A stretch of DNA of 64,000 nt from Opitutus sp. GAS368 (GTDB taxonomy: Bacteria > Verrucomicrobiota > Verrucomicrobiia > Opitutales > Opitutaceae). How positions within the stretch are numbered: the stretch's first letter is position 1; each line of letters opens with the position of its first letter. The DNA lies in the NCBI GenBank assembly GCA_945903465.1, contig CAMDOF010000006.1, positions 39,345 to 103,344 of the forward strand, written 5' to 3'. Made by a program: the position numbers and the translations under genes. This document shows, piece after piece, positions 1 through 9,336 of this stretch. Below the pieces are notes generated by a model. That model saw only the letters and a list, made by a program, of their open reading frames with translations, was not told the origin of the DNA and made no database searches.

Positions 1-2
1 CG

Positions 3-1361
3 GCGTTGCCCGCAGCGCGCTGGCTTGGAAAAATCGAAGACCTCCGGGTTTTCCCGCGGGTCATCGCGAGCACCGTCGTGCGCGCCGCCTACCTCGTGCG
101 AGCGCTCCCGGAAGCCCTTGCGGGGATCGGCCAGCCGAACACTCCCGCAACCCATCGCCACGCATTGCGCGATGCGCTTCTCGCGGATGACGCGGCCACC
201 CGCGACATTTTTAAGCAATACACCACGCTGCTCGAAGAACACCTTGCCCTGCGCCGTAGCCTCCCGACCACGATGGTCATGGAAGAACTGCCCCAACCCC
301 GGCCCGCATTTATCTTGAAACGCGGGCAATACGACGCCCCCGGCGAACCCGTCGACGCCGGCGTGCCCGAGGCCCTGCTCGGCACCTGGCCGCAAGCGGC
401 GCCCCGCAACCGCCTCGGGCTCGCCCAGTGGCTGACCCGACCGGATCACCCGCTGACCGCTCGCGTCGTGGTAAACCGTTTTTGGACGCATCTGTTCGGT
501 ACCGGTCTCGTCAAAACCTTGGAAGATTTCGGCTCGCAAGGCGAATGGCCCAGCCATCCGGAGCTGCTCGACTGGCTCGCGCGGGAATTCGTGGACCGCG
601 GCTGGAACGTCAAGGCGCTTTTCAAGCAGATCGTTCTCTCTGCCACGTACCGCCAGGACTCCGCCGTGACAACCGCACTCCTGAAGAGGGATCCCGAGAA
701 CCGTCTGCTCGCCCGCGGTCCCCGCGTACGCCTGCCGGCGGAGCTGATCCGCGATCAGGCGCTCGCTGTATCCGGATTACTGACACCACGGGTCGGTGGG
801 CCGAGCGTCTATCCCTACCAGCCCGAAAAACTCTACGAGGGCATCGTCGTGGGCGCGGCCTATCCCGGCACCCAGTGGGGTAAAGGCACGGAGTCCGACC
901 TTTACCGCCGCAGCCTCTACACGTTTTGGAAACGCACGGTGCCTCACCCGGCGATGAGCACGTTCGACGCGCCGGACCGCGAGTTCTGCACCGTGCGCCG
1001 CTCGCGAACGAACACTCCCCTGCAAGCCCTCACGCTGTGGAATGAACCCGGGTACGTCGAGGCCGCCCGCCGCCTCGCCACTCGCATGCTCCGAGACTTC
1101 CCCGGCAGCGACGCCGCCCGCATCGCGCTCGCTTTCCAGGCGGCTACTGGCCGACATCCACGACCAACCGAGACCGCCGTGTTGCTCCGCACCTTTGCCT
1201 CGCTCCGTACTGACTACGCGGCCCACCCCCAAGATGCCGCGGCCTTGCTCCGAGTCGGGCTCAACGCAGTCGATCCCTCCATACCGCCCGCCGATCTGGC
1301 CGCGGCCACCGGAGTTGCCAGTATGATCCTAAACCTGGACGAAACCATCACGAAAAACTGA
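3..1361 (+). CDS. DUF1553 (PSD1-type) protein, 5'-truncated by window edge
   Basis: The reading frame is open to the left edge, so only the C-terminal part (about 452 residues) is visible; the first possible start in frame is a TTG and is probably not the real one. The visible part carries the hallmarks of DUF1553: a TMVMEE motif followed by an [19 protein letters not shown] stretch, then [27 protein letters not shown], and [14 protein letters not shown], and a later [10 protein letters not shown] / [15 protein letters not shown] block. These large proteins of Planctomycetes and Verrucomicrobia usually carry a cytochrome-c-like domain and DUF1549 upstream; their function is not established. 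The next gene is a DUF1501 protein 95 bp downstream on the same strand, the usual partner, so the two are probably co-transcribed. Confidence 0.88.
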   Translation, partial: ALPAARWLGKIEDLRVFPRVIASTVVRAAYLVRALPEALAGIGQPNTPATHRHALRDALLADDAATRDIFKQYTTLLEEHLALRRSLPTTMVMEELPQPRPAFILKRGQYDAPGEPVDAGVPEALLGTWPQAAPRNRLGLAQWLTRPDHPLTARVVVNRFWTHLFGTGLVKTLEDFGSQGEWPSHPELLDWLAREFVDRGWNVKALFKQIVLSATYRQDSAVTTALLKRDPENRLLARGPRVRLPAELIRDQALAVSGLLTPRVGGPSVYPYQPEKLYEGIVVGAAYPGTQWGKGTESDLYRRSLYTFWKRTVPHPAMSTFDAPDREFCTVRRSRTNTPLQALTLWNEPGYVEAARRLATRMLRDFPGSDAARIALAFQAATGRHPRPTETAVLLRTFASLRTDYAAHPQDAAALLRVGLNAVDPSIPPADLAAATGVASMILNLDETITKN

Positions 1362-1456
1362 GAGCCATCTCGCACGAGATGGTCCTCACCGGATAAACGA
1401 AGCCCAAGCCAGCAGACCCGCTCACCAGCCCGCCAACCATTCCAGAGCATTTTCTT

Positions 1457-2926
1457 ATGTCCTGTCACCGCTACGAATCCGTCCAGAGCCGCCGCGATTT
1501 TCTGGTTAAAACGGGCCTCGGTCTTGGAACCGCTGCTCTTGCCCAAATGCTTCGGGGCGAAGTCGGCCGGCCTTCCGTCGGAGCACCCGTGGCGAAGAGC
1601 AGTGCGGTCAGTGCACTCCCCGGTTTACCGCATTTCGCACCCAAGGCGAAACGAGTGATCTGTCTCTTTCAGTCAGGCGGTCCTTCCCATCTCGATCTCT
1701 TCGACGACAAACCCGTCTTGCGCGCGCGCTTCAACGAGGATTTGCCTGATTCCATCCGCCGCGGCCAGCGGATCACCGGCATGGTCGCCTCGCAGACGCG
1801 CCTCGCCGTACAACCCAGCAAATGGGCTTTTCAGCCGGGTGGGCGGAGTGGCACTCTCTTCAGCGATCTGCTCCCGCATACGCGAGCGATTGCCGACGAG
1901 CTCTGCGTGATCCGTTCCATGCAGACCGAGGCGATCAACCACGACCCGGCGATCACGTTTTTCCAGAGTGGCAGCCAACTACCCGGTCGGCCCAGCCTCG
2001 GCGCCTGGACCGACTACGGCCTCGGCCGGCTGAACGAAAACCTGCCCTCGTTTGTCGTGCTCGTCTCCGTCAACAAAAAAAATGCTGGCCAAGGTCTCCT
2101 CGCCCGCCTGTGGGGCAGCGGCTTTCTACCGAGCCAGCATCAAGGAGTGCAATTCCGCAGCGCCGGCGAACCGGTCCTATATTTAAATGACCCCGAAGGA
2201 ATCACCCGTGAGCGCCGCCGGCTGATGCTCGATGGCGTCGCCGATCTTAACCGCCAGCAATTCGCCACAAGTGGAGATCCCGAAATCGAGACGCGCATCA
2301 GCCAGTACGAGATGGCGTACCGCATGCAGCGGAGCGTACCAGAGTTGATGGATCTCGCCGGTGAGCCCGCAGCCGTCATCGACCGCTACGGTCCAAATGT
2401 GCGCGAGCCTGGCAGCTTCGCCCGCAACTGCCTGCTCGCCCGGCGACTCGCCGAGCGCGGGGTCCGCTTCATTCAACTTTACCATCGCGACTGGGACCAT
2501 CACGGCGGCCTCCAAGATCGCCTCCCGCAAATGACCCAAGATGTCGACCAACCGAGCGCCGCACTCGTGCAGGATCTCAAGCAGCGCGGGATGCTTGAGG
2601 ATACACTCGTCATTTGGGGCGGCGAGTTTGGCCGCACCCCCTATGCCCAAGGCACAGCCAAGCTCGACGCCTACGGCCGCGACCATCACGGCAAAGCGTT
2701 TTCCCTTTGGATGGCGGGCGGCGGCATTAAGGGCGGGATGACGCACGGGACGACCGATGACTTCGGCTTTAATGTAGTTGAAAATCCAGTACACATCCAC
2801 GACCTGCAAGCGACGATCCTTCATTGTCTCGGCGTCGATCATCACCGCCTCACCTACCGCTTCCAAGGCCGCCAATACCGCCTGACCGACGTCCACGGCG
2901 AGGTGGTGAAAGCCATTCTCGCGTAG
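1457..2926 (+). CDS. DUF1501 family protein with Tat signal
   Basis: 489 residues. The N-terminus has a twin-arginine motif (SRRDFL, residues 11-16) followed by a Gly/Ala/Leu-rich hydrophobic stretch, so export through the Tat system is likely. After it come ICLFQSGGPSHLDLFD and, near the C-terminus, WGGEFGRTP, GRDHHGKAFSLWMAGGG and a NPVHIHDLQATILHCLG block, all diagnostic of DUF1501, a family with an alkaline-phosphatase-like (sulfatase superfamily) fold. The catalytic role is unknown; the family travels with DUF1553 proteins, as here. ATG start. A sulfatase follows 218 bp downstream on the same strand. Family assignment is firm, function is not. Confidence 0.9.
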   Translation: MSCHRYESVQSRRDFLVKTGLGLGTAALAQMLRGEVGRPSVGAPVAKSSAVSALPGLPHFAPKAKRVICLFQSGGPSHLDLFDDKPVLRARFNEDLPDSIRRGQRITGMVASQTRLAVQPSKWAFQPGGRSGTLFSDLLPHTRAIADELCVIRSMQTEAINHDPAITFFQSGSQLPGRPSLGAWTDYGLGRLNENLPSFVVLVSVNKKNAGQGLLARLWGSGFLPSQHQGVQFRSAGEPVLYLNDPEGITRERRRLMLDGVADLNRQQFATSGDPEIETRISQYEMAYRMQRSVPELMDLAGEPAAVIDRYGPNVREPGSFARNCLLARRLAERGVRFIQLYHRDWDHHGGLQDRLPQMTQDVDQPSAALVQDLKQRGMLEDTLVIWGGEFGRTPYAQGTAKLDAYGRDHHGKAFSLWMAGGGIKGGMTHGTTDDFGFNVVENPVHIHDLQATILHCLGVDHHRLTYRFQGRQYRLTDVHGEVVKAILA

Positions 2927-3144
2927 ATGCGCCGGTGGCGGGTGGTGGGCGCGGTTGGCGGACGCGGTTGGCGGACGCACCCCCAGTCAGCGCGACCCAT
3001 TTTAAATTATCCAAAGATCGAATCGCGCTTTCACCAAGGTACCACAGTCCCCCGCCGACCTTTCTGTAGCCAACTGATCATCGTAACGTCCGGGGGCAAA
3101 CTGCGTCTCCACGGTTTCAATAATTATTCATTAAATCGCCCAAT

Positions 3145-4692
3145 ATGCGCTCCGCCCCTCGCCCCCCAATTCTGCTAACGTGGCTCGTCGTCCCGCTTTT
3201 ATTACTGACGGCCGCCGCCAACCGCGCCGCGGACAGCCGCCCCCACGTGTTGTTCATCACGATGGATGACATGAGCTGCGACTCGGTGGGCGTGTACGGC
3301 TGCAAGCTCGCTGGCACGACGCCCAACATGGACCGTCTCGCTCAGCAATCGCTCCGGTTCAATCACGCCTACTCCCAAGTCGGCAACTGTATGCCGACGC
3401 GCAACGTGATCGCCTCGGGACGTTACCCGCATAACAATCGCGTCGAAGGATTTTACGAGGTGAAGAATCCCGGCTACCCGACTTTTTCCGACCTGATGCA
3501 AGCGGGCGGCTATTTTACCGGTATCCGTGGGAAGGTCGCCCACTCCACGCCTTATTCTCCTTACCCCGGCTGGAACATCGTGCTCGATACCTTGCCCGAC
3601 GGCACGACCGCTGACACCAAAAACGTCGCGTCGTACTACGCCTCGACGCAACAGGGCATCGCGCTCGCAAAGAAAGCTGGCCGACCTTTTTGCCTCAACA
3701 TCAACATCTCAGACCCGCACAAACCTTTCTGGAACGAGGACCACCGGCCCGAGCTCAATCGCCCCAGCCGGGTCTTTACTGCCGACGAAGTAGTCGTACC
3801 CGGATTTTTACCAGATGATCGCGCGGTCCGCGAAGAACTGGCGCTCTATTATTCGTCGGTGCGCCGCGGCGACGACTGCCTCGGCGAGGTCCTCCGCGCG
3901 TTGCATGAATCCGGGGAGGAAGCGCGGACCGTGATCATTTTCCTTTCGGATCACGGTATGCCCCTGCCCTTCGCGAAGACGCAACTCTACTTTCACAGTA
4001 CCCGCACGCCCTGGATGTTTCGCTGGCCCGGCGTGACGAGGCCCGGCACGGTCGACGACCAACACCTCGTCTCCTTTGTCGATCTGCTCCCGACCGTTTT
4101 GGAAATGGTCGGGCTACCCGCTCCTTCCGGCTTAGATGGCCGGAGCTTCGCGCCCGTGCTACGCGGGGAGCGTCAGAGTAACCGCGAATTTGTGGTGACG
4201 GAATACAATGAAAACTCTGGGGGCAACCGCCACCCGATGCGCTCGATTATCACCAAAGACTTCGCTTACATCTTTAATCCCTGGTCGAACGGCGAGCGCG
4301 TGATGGCCACCGCCACAAAAGGAACTGTCACCTACCGGCGCATGCAGGCCTTGGCTAAAACCGATTCTAAAGTTGCCGCGCGGCTGCTGTTTTTTGACCG
4401 GCGGGTAACCGAAGAAATGTATAATTACGCAGCCGACGCCGACGCCCTAGAAAATCTTATCGGGCAGCCGGCGTATAGCGCCGAGCGCGATCGACTGACC
4501 CGGCAACTCGAGGGCTGGATGGTAAAAACGGGCGACCCGATGCTAGCGGTTTTTCAAGCGCGCCGCGACCCTCGGGCCCTCGCCCTTTACATGGATAAGG
4601 TCGAACGCGAGGCGGCCGAACGCAAAGGACAGAAATCACCCAAGGCCAAAAGCGGCCCGAAGCGCCGCGCGAACGTTCCGGATCTTGAATGA
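3145..4692 (+). CDS. secreted sulfatase, iduronate-2-sulfatase-like
   Basis: 515 residues with an N-terminal signal peptide (hydrophobic WLVVPLLLLTAAANRAA, residues about 13-29). The metal-binding acidic pair is in the segment FITMDDMSCDS (D41, D42). The active-site signature is C82-M-P-T-R86 followed by SGRYP. C82 would be converted to formylglycine by a maturation enzyme that is not in this window. The metal site is completed by the IIFLSDHGMPLPFAKTQLY segment. The family hydrolyses sulfate esters of glycans or other sulfated compounds in the periplasm or outside the cell; the substrate cannot be read from sequence. A Lys/Arg-rich tail follows the catalytic domain. Its placement behind the DUF1553/DUF1501 pair resembles planctomycete/verrucomicrobial sulfatase clusters. 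ATG start. Confidence 0.9.
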   Translation: MRSAPRPPILLTWLVVPLLLLTAAANRAADSRPHVLFITMDDMSCDSVGVYGCKLAGTTPNMDRLAQQSLRFNHAYSQVGNCMPTRNVIASGRYPHNNRVEGFYEVKNPGYPTFSDLMQAGGYFTGIRGKVAHSTPYSPYPGWNIVLDTLPDGTTADTKNVASYYASTQQGIALAKKAGRPFCLNINISDPHKPFWNEDHRPELNRPSRVFTADEVVVPGFLPDDRAVREELALYYSSVRRGDDCLGEVLRALHESGEEARTVIIFLSDHGMPLPFAKTQLYFHSTRTPWMFRWPGVTRPGTVDDQHLVSFVDLLPTVLEMVGLPAPSGLDGRSFAPVLRGERQSNREFVVTEYNENSGGNRHPMRSIITKDFAYIFNPWSNGERVMATATKGTVTYRRMQALAKTDSKVAARLLFFDRRVTEEMYNYAADADALENLIGQPAYSAERDRLTRQLEGWMVKTGDPMLAVFQARRDPRALALYMDKVEREAAERKGQKSPKAKSGPKRRANVPDLE

Positions 4693-4907
4693 GTCGGTGG
4701 CTCCGGCGCCAAGTCTGGCACGGGAATCAAGACCGTTGCGAGCGTTGTGCGGCCGTGGGACCGACGGGCGCGGAGCACGTCAACCCCGTCGAAACACCCG
4801 TCGTACCCACGGGCTATTGGGTTCTAGACTTCGGCGGCCGGCGGCGCGAACACGGCCTATTTCTGGCGAACAGTAATCCACCGGAGTTCGGTGAACTCCC
4901 GGTGTGA
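4689..4907 (+). CDS. small ORF overlapping the sulfatase stop (doubtful)
   Basis: A 72-codon ORF whose ATG overlaps the sulfatase stop codon in an ATGA arrangement, as in translationally coupled genes. It encodes a CxxC pair (CERC, near residue 17) and is Arg-rich at the start; no family is recognised. Its last third contains a stem-loop (arms 4879-4888 and 4894-4904, one bulge) without a T tract. The overlap is the only argument for it being real, and it may be a chance reading frame. Confidence 0.22.
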   Translation: MSRWLRRQVWHGNQDRCERCAAVGPTGAEHVNPVETPVVPTGYWVLDFGGRRREHGLFLANSNPPEFGELPV

Positions 4908-5393
4908 TGAGCAAGTCTCGCGTCGGATGAAGAAATTTAAGAAGCGTTTTTTGATGAGGTTTCTAAGAAAATCCTCACTCGGCGATGTCGCTCATTTAAA
5001 CTGATCCACTTCTGCTCACATAAATTGACCCACCTCCAAAAAAGCTGCTCAGATAATTGACCCTCGTTTATGCGCATGAACGCTCTTTCCTCCTTTGAAA
5101 ACCTGAAAAAAACCGGAACTCCTTGGAAAAGGAAGCAAATCACCGGTGGATCAGTTTAACTGAGCAGCGGTGGGTCAAAATAGGTGAAGCGCCATCGGCA
5201 CTCGGACGAAGGTGGTCGAAAATCGCCAGAAAAGAACGCTTTCACGATCGCCACTGGCACTGGACTTCGGCGGCCAAGGTGCAGGGGCGCCCTATCCATG
5301 GGTGAAAGTCTAAATTTCAACAGCCTGATCGGCACAAATAGGATCGCGACGCACATCAGTACGAGCGGGGCACTGAGACCGGGCAACAGTCGT
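4908..5393. other. intergenic stretch, no gene seen
   Basis: Apart from the IS21-like terminal repeats no coding sequence is supported. The short ORFs here read through the repeat units. The phrase GACTTCGGCGGCC appears both at about 4827 and about 5264 and may be part of a longer degenerate duplication flanking the remnant. Confidence 0.6.
4991..5183. mobile_element. IS21-like terminal-repeat remnant, internally deleted
   Basis: The left end carries three near-copies of a roughly 22-24 bp unit containing TGCTCA...TAAA..TGACCCACC (4991-5010, 5011-5034, 5044-5065). The right end carries two copies in inverted orientation (about 5145-5168 and 5167-5183). Only about 80 bp lie between them, with no transposase. 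Iterated, partly diverged repeats at both ends in opposite orientation are typical of IS21-family elements, so this looks like an element that lost its istA/istB genes, or a MITE derived from one. The family assignment rests on the repeat pattern alone. Confidence 0.5.
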
Positions 5394-6167
5394 TCAGGTG
5401 TTCTGTAATTCGTAGCCAAGAATACTTAGCGCGTAGACCGCTGCAGTTTCACACCGCAGGACGAGTGGGCCCAAAGTAATCGGCTCGAAGCCGACGCTGA
5501 GCGCCCGACTGATCTCTGCTGGGGAGAAATCCCCCTCTGGACCGATCAAGCAAAGAATTCGTAAGGGCGGGCTCGCGAGGTCGGCGCGGGTGGCGCGGAA
5601 GGCGCGGAAGGCGGCGAGTAGCGTCTTCAACGATTTCGCGCCCGGGTGGAGACTCGCGATTAATTTTAAATCAAAATCCGCGGCCGTCGCCATCAAGTCC
5701 ACGGCTTTTTGCAACGGCTGGATCTCGGGTAAAAAGGCGTTACCGCATTGTTTCGCCGCCTCGAGGGCGGCCGCCTGCCATTTCTCGACTTTCCGATCGG
5801 AGCGATCGCCCGCAAGATGCACCTGCGTTCGGTCGCTCTCGAGGGGAGCGATGCCCACGACCCCGAGTTCCGTCGCCTTGCGCACGATCGCATCCATGCC
5901 CGCACCTTTGGGGAGCGACTGCCCAAGCGTGATCGCATAAGGTAGTGGCGGGCACAGACGCCGAGAACGCACCCGAAGGATGGCGGCGGCTTTGCGATCG
6001 CCGGAGAGCTCGCAGGTCCACTCAGTACCATGACCATCGAACGCCACGACGACCGCACCCACGCGGGCGCGATTGACAACAACCAAGTGATGCGATTCTT
6101 CCGCCGAGAGCACGAGTTCCGTCGGTTCGGCGGACGGCGAAGTACCATGAACACGAAAATCAGGCAT
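5394..6167 (-). CDS. rsmE: 16S rRNA (uracil1498-N3)-methyltransferase RsmE
   Basis: 257 residues, a normal length for RsmE, a SPOUT-class enzyme that methylates N3 of U1498 in 16S rRNA using SAM. The N-terminal PUA-like domain contains the SAEESHHLVVVNRARVG segment. The SPOUT part has GQSLPKGAGMDAIVRKATELGV, then LIGPEGDFSPAEI and the terminal knot LGPLVLRCETAAVYALSIL, which matches the family LGxRILRxETA motif. The cofactor-loop motif reads GPEGDF where most members have GPEGGF, a mild deviation. ATG start at 6167. It is a single minus-strand gene with no obvious operon partner; tRNA-Leu lies upstream, reading the other way. Confidence 0.95.
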   Translation of the reverse strand: MPDFRVHGTSPSAEPTELVLSAEESHHLVVVNRARVGAVVVAFDGHGTEWTCELSGDRKAAAILRVRSRRLCPPLPYAITLGQSLPKGAGMDAIVRKATELGVVGIAPLESDRTQVHLAGDRSDRKVEKWQAAALEAAKQCGNAFLPEIQPLQKAVDLMATAADFDLKLIASLHPGAKSLKTLLAAFRAFRATRADLASPPLRILCLIGPEGDFSPAEISRALSVGFEPITLGPLVLRCETAAVYALSILGYELQNT

Positions 6168-6435
6168 AGGGAGAAGCTGCTAGCCGCAGTGAAAAATTCA
6201 AAGTTAAAGCCACGCAGCGGTCAATCGGCCCGCGCGGTCAACCGGGCCATTGGCGGGTGGCAAGAATCATGTTAAAAAAATGAAGGTAGCGGAAATTCGC
6301 ACAACAAAAAATTATCCGCGGCAAGCAAGGCCGCGAGGGCGAAGAGCTGAACGAGGCCCATAATTTAAAAAAAGAGGATGCGAATTTTTCGTGGACACGG
6401 TCGCCGGTGAAACTACGTTACGAAAGTTAAACGCA

Positions 6436-6520
6436 GCCCGGGTGGCGGAATTGGCAGACGCAGTAGACTCAAAATCTACCGACGAAAGTCTTGTGGGTTC
6501 GACCCCCACCCCGGGCACCA
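6436..6520 (+). tRNA. tRNA-Leu (anticodon CAA)
   Basis: 85 nt. The acceptor stem GCCCGGG (6436-6442) pairs with CCCGGGC (6510-6516), followed by discriminator A and an encoded CCA (6518-6520). The anticodon stem is GTAGA/TCTAC (6463-6467/6475-6479) with loop CTCAAAA, giving anticodon CAA at 6470-6472. A long variable arm, as expected for tRNA-Leu, and a T arm with GGTTCGACC are present. It reads UUG codons. A gene fragment without a start begins right after the tRNA, which hints at a past integration at its 3' end. Confidence 0.96.
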
Positions 6521-6529
6521 GTTTCATAG

Positions 6530-6966
6530 GTAAAAAGAGAGAAGGGGGTTGGTGAAATCTCCTCCCGAAATACCTTTGAAAAAGGGGTACAATTTGGCAC
6601 CCAGGTTGTCACGGGGGGCTTGACTCCTTTTCAGGGAAATCCGGTCCAGTTACCGTCGGTCATATCTCAGCCATTTTTTGGAACGGAGTCATCCACGGGT
6701 ATTCGGTTTATCTCGGGGCAGATGGAAAGGGCCGCCGACTCGGGAAGGTTTTCGCCAACTGGTCGGGATCCGAACGCTGGGCCCAACTCAACGGACCTCG
6801 TCCGGTCTCCATTGACGAACTACCGAACCGAAAGACTGGAGTCCTCTACAACTTGGAACGTCTAAAAATCTATCAGACTGAACTAACGGAGGCGGTGGCG
6901 TTTTATCTTAGACAAGGCGCACTCAAGAATGAGTTCGGATATCTCATCTCGCCAAAAATACACTGA
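6530..6966 (+). pseudogene. frameshifted gene fragment of unknown function
   Basis: Two consecutive open segments read like protein but lie in different frames. The first (6530 to about 6650) includes EISSRNTFEKGVQFGTQVV. The second (about 6580/6640 to 6966) includes HISAIFWNGVIHGYSVYLG and FANWSGSERWAQLNG and ends LISPKIH-stop. The second segment has no usable start codon until very late, so the gene is broken at its 5' side and probably frameshifted near 6640-6655. No family is recognised. Its left boundary sits at the 3' end of tRNA-Leu. Confidence 0.4.
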
Positions 6967-7053
6967 GTAACGAAGCGGGTCATATTTGTGGGATCATTCC
7001 AGGCGAGCCTACCCCCGAAGCCCCCGCCGCAACGCGCGCGCCAAGAGCGGCCG

Positions 7054-7455
7054 ATGGCCAAAGCCCATTTCAATTTGGAAGAACGCATTAAGTTGAACGC
7101 GGTGTTACGCGCCGCGGAAACCTCGGCGCTCGTTGCAGCCAATTGGCCCGTTCGGCCGGAACGACCCGTCGGGAACTGACGCGCAACGGCGACCGACGAG
7201 CTGCCCGGGCCGCCGAGGCGCAGCGTGCGGCGCAGGGCCGGCGATGGGCGCGGCGCGACGGGCTGCCTGCGCCATCGACGAGCACTTCCGCTGTGGGTCG
7301 AAGTGTATCAGCGCTGGCATCGTGGCTGGTCCCCGGAGGAAATCGCCGGCAGCCTCAAATGTGACCACCCTAATCTGCCATTGATGCACACCTTCCAAGA
7401 ATCGATTTACCGCTACGTTTACATCATCGCCCGAGGGGAGCTGCAAAAGGGCTGA
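7054..7455 (+). pseudogene. IS30-family transposase remnant (N-terminal part, frameshifted)
   Basis: Three short reading frames in sequence match the N-terminal half of IS30 transposases. From ATG 7054: FNLEERIKLNAVLRAAETSA (HTH_38-like). From about 7143 in another frame: RSAGTTRRELTRNGDRRAA (the Tn3/IS30 helix-turn-helix SxxSRELRRN motif, degenerate). From about 7290 in a third frame: WHRGWSPEEIAGSLK followed by ESIYRYVYIIARGELQKG and a stop. In IS30 proteins the last part is the ETIYRxIYxxxRGELRK motif just before the DDE catalytic domain, which is missing entirely. The copy is dead by at least two frameshifts and a 3' truncation. Confidence 0.75.
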
Positions 7456-7572
7456 GACGCCCGATTCACGGATGGTCGGTTCTCGCTTTGCAAGCCAGCA
7501 AACCCTTCCAAAAAAATCCGATTTCCTGTATTGCAAGTGGCTTTCCGTCCTATCGCCCGTTGTTTTCTCACT

Positions 7573-9105
7573 ATGCAACTTCGCCGCGCCCGCGGGGCTA
7601 CCCCCTTTTTTTGCCTCTCTTTTCTCCTGACCGGCGCCGCGCTCGCGGCGGCACAGGCCAAAGCCCCAGAGGCCGCCGCGCAAACACCGACCGTCGAAAA
7701 CTCGGTCGTTAAAATTTTCGCGACCGCCCGCTACCCTGATCCTTACAAACCGTGGACGAAACAAGCTCCGCGGGAAGGCACCGGCACTGGCGTCATTATT
7801 GAGGGGAAACGCATCCTCACGAACGCCCACGTCGTCCTTTACGCCAGCCAGGTCCAGGTTCAGGCCAACGCTTCCGGAGATAAAATTTCCGCGACCGTCG
7901 AGACGATCGCTCCCGGTATCGACCTCGCGATTCTGAAGCTCGACGACGAATCGTTTTTTGATATCCGCCCCCCTCTGCCCCGCGCCACCCTGCTACCCGC
8001 CGTCAAAGATGCGGTCCTCGTCTACGGCTTCCCCGCCGGAGGCACCAACCTCTCCATCACCAAGGGAATCGTCTCCCGCCTCGAGTTCACTTCTTACAAT
8101 TTTTCCACATCCGGCCTCCGCATCCAAATCGACGCCGCGATCAACCCCGGTAACAGCGGCGGTCCGGCCGTCGCCGATGATAAGATGATCGGGGTCGCTT
8201 TCAGCCGTCTCGGCGGCGGCGATAACATCGGCTACATTATTCCGTGCGAGGAAATCGAACTCTTCCTGCAAGACGCCGCCGACGGCCACTACGACGGCAA
8301 ACCTGGGATGTTCGACGCCCTCCAAACTTTCGAGAACCCCGCCCTCCGCCGCTTCCTCAAGGTCGACCGCGGCGTCGATGGCATGATTGTCACCGAGGCG
8401 GACCAAGACGATCCCGCCTATCCGCTCCGCCCGTGGGACATTCTCACCCACATCGGCGACCAACCCATCGACAACGAGGGGATGGTCAAGGTCGGTGCGA
8501 TCCGTGTCCGCTTCCAATATTTGATCCAAAAGATCGCGAAGGCTAACCGCGTGCCCCTCACCTTGGTGCGGGCCGGCCAAAAAATCAATGTGGAGCTCGC
8601 GGTGCCGCCCCGCCGCCCGCTGGTTATGCCTGACCTCGCCGGTCAGTACCCCTCGTACTTCGTCTACGGCCCCCTGGTTTTTTCCCACGCCACTCAACAT
8701 TTTCTCTCCGGTCTCAGCAAAGCCGCCGGTTCTCTCGCCGCCATCGGGAGCCCCTTGTCTACGCGGCTCGCCGACCGCCCCGCCTTCCCCGACGAGGAAC
8801 TCGTCGTAGTATCGTCACCCTTCTTCCCTCACAAACTCTCCAAAGGATATTCCCAAGCTCAGACTCGTGTCGTCGCCTCGGTGAACGGCACGAAAATCAA
8901 AAACCTGAACCATCTGGTCGCCACCCTGCGCGATGCCACCGATGAGTTTATCATCTTCGATTTCGCGGGCAAAAAATTCGAGACCCCCGTCTTTCCCCGC
9001 CAAGAAATGATCGCCGCCACCGAGGAAATTCTCAACGACAACGGCGTCCGAGCCCAAGGCTCGCCCGACACCCTGGCGATCTGGAATAAATCCTCACCGA
9101 AATAA
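7573..9105 (+). CDS. HtrA/Deg-like serine protease with PDZ domain
   Basis: 510 residues from ATG 7573. An upstream in-frame TTG would add 14 residues but would push the signal peptide inward. The N-terminus MQLRRARGATPFFCLSFLL is a signal peptide, so the enzyme is periplasmic. The trypsin-like domain shows the full triad: H86 in LTNAHVV, D117 in PGIDLAILKLD and S195 in NPGNSGGPAV. A PDZ domain follows, with DGMIVTEADQDDPAYPLRPWDIL and GDQPIDNEG. The region after it (YFVYGPLVFSHAT, then LVVVSSPFFPHKLSKGY and VNGTKIKNLNHLVATL) resembles the second PDZ-like module of plant Deg9-type proteases more than E. coli DegP. Its likely role is degradation or chaperoning of misfolded envelope proteins. 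Confidence 0.9.
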   Translation: MQLRRARGATPFFCLSFLLTGAALAAAQAKAPEAAAQTPTVENSVVKIFATARYPDPYKPWTKQAPREGTGTGVIIEGKRILTNAHVVLYASQVQVQANASGDKISATVETIAPGIDLAILKLDDESFFDIRPPLPRATLLPAVKDAVLVYGFPAGGTNLSITKGIVSRLEFTSYNFSTSGLRIQIDAAINPGNSGGPAVADDKMIGVAFSRLGGGDNIGYIIPCEEIELFLQDAADGHYDGKPGMFDALQTFENPALRRFLKVDRGVDGMIVTEADQDDPAYPLRPWDILTHIGDQPIDNEGMVKVGAIRVRFQYLIQKIAKANRVPLTLVRAGQKINVELAVPPRRPLVMPDLAGQYPSYFVYGPLVFSHATQHFLSGLSKAAGSLAAIGSPLSTRLADRPAFPDEELVVVSSPFFPHKLSKGYSQAQTRVVASVNGTKIKNLNHLVATLRDATDEFIIFDFAGKKFETPVFPRQEMIAATEEILNDNGVRAQGSPDTLAIWNKSSPK

Positions 9106-9336
9106 CCGACCGCGCCACCATCTCCCCTCCACCCACCGCCCCACCGCCACTCACCGCTAGGCCCGCATCGCCCAACCCGTCCACGCCCCCAGCCATCAAG
9201 GCAACCAGCCTCGCGTTTCGCCCCGCGAGCGCTGACGCGACGCCAATCAGAGTACCCAGGTGCCACCCGGGGAACGCGTGATCCCCCATGATGCCGCACT
9301 TGCCAATCGCCCCAACCCCCTCAACTTTTCCGCTCT

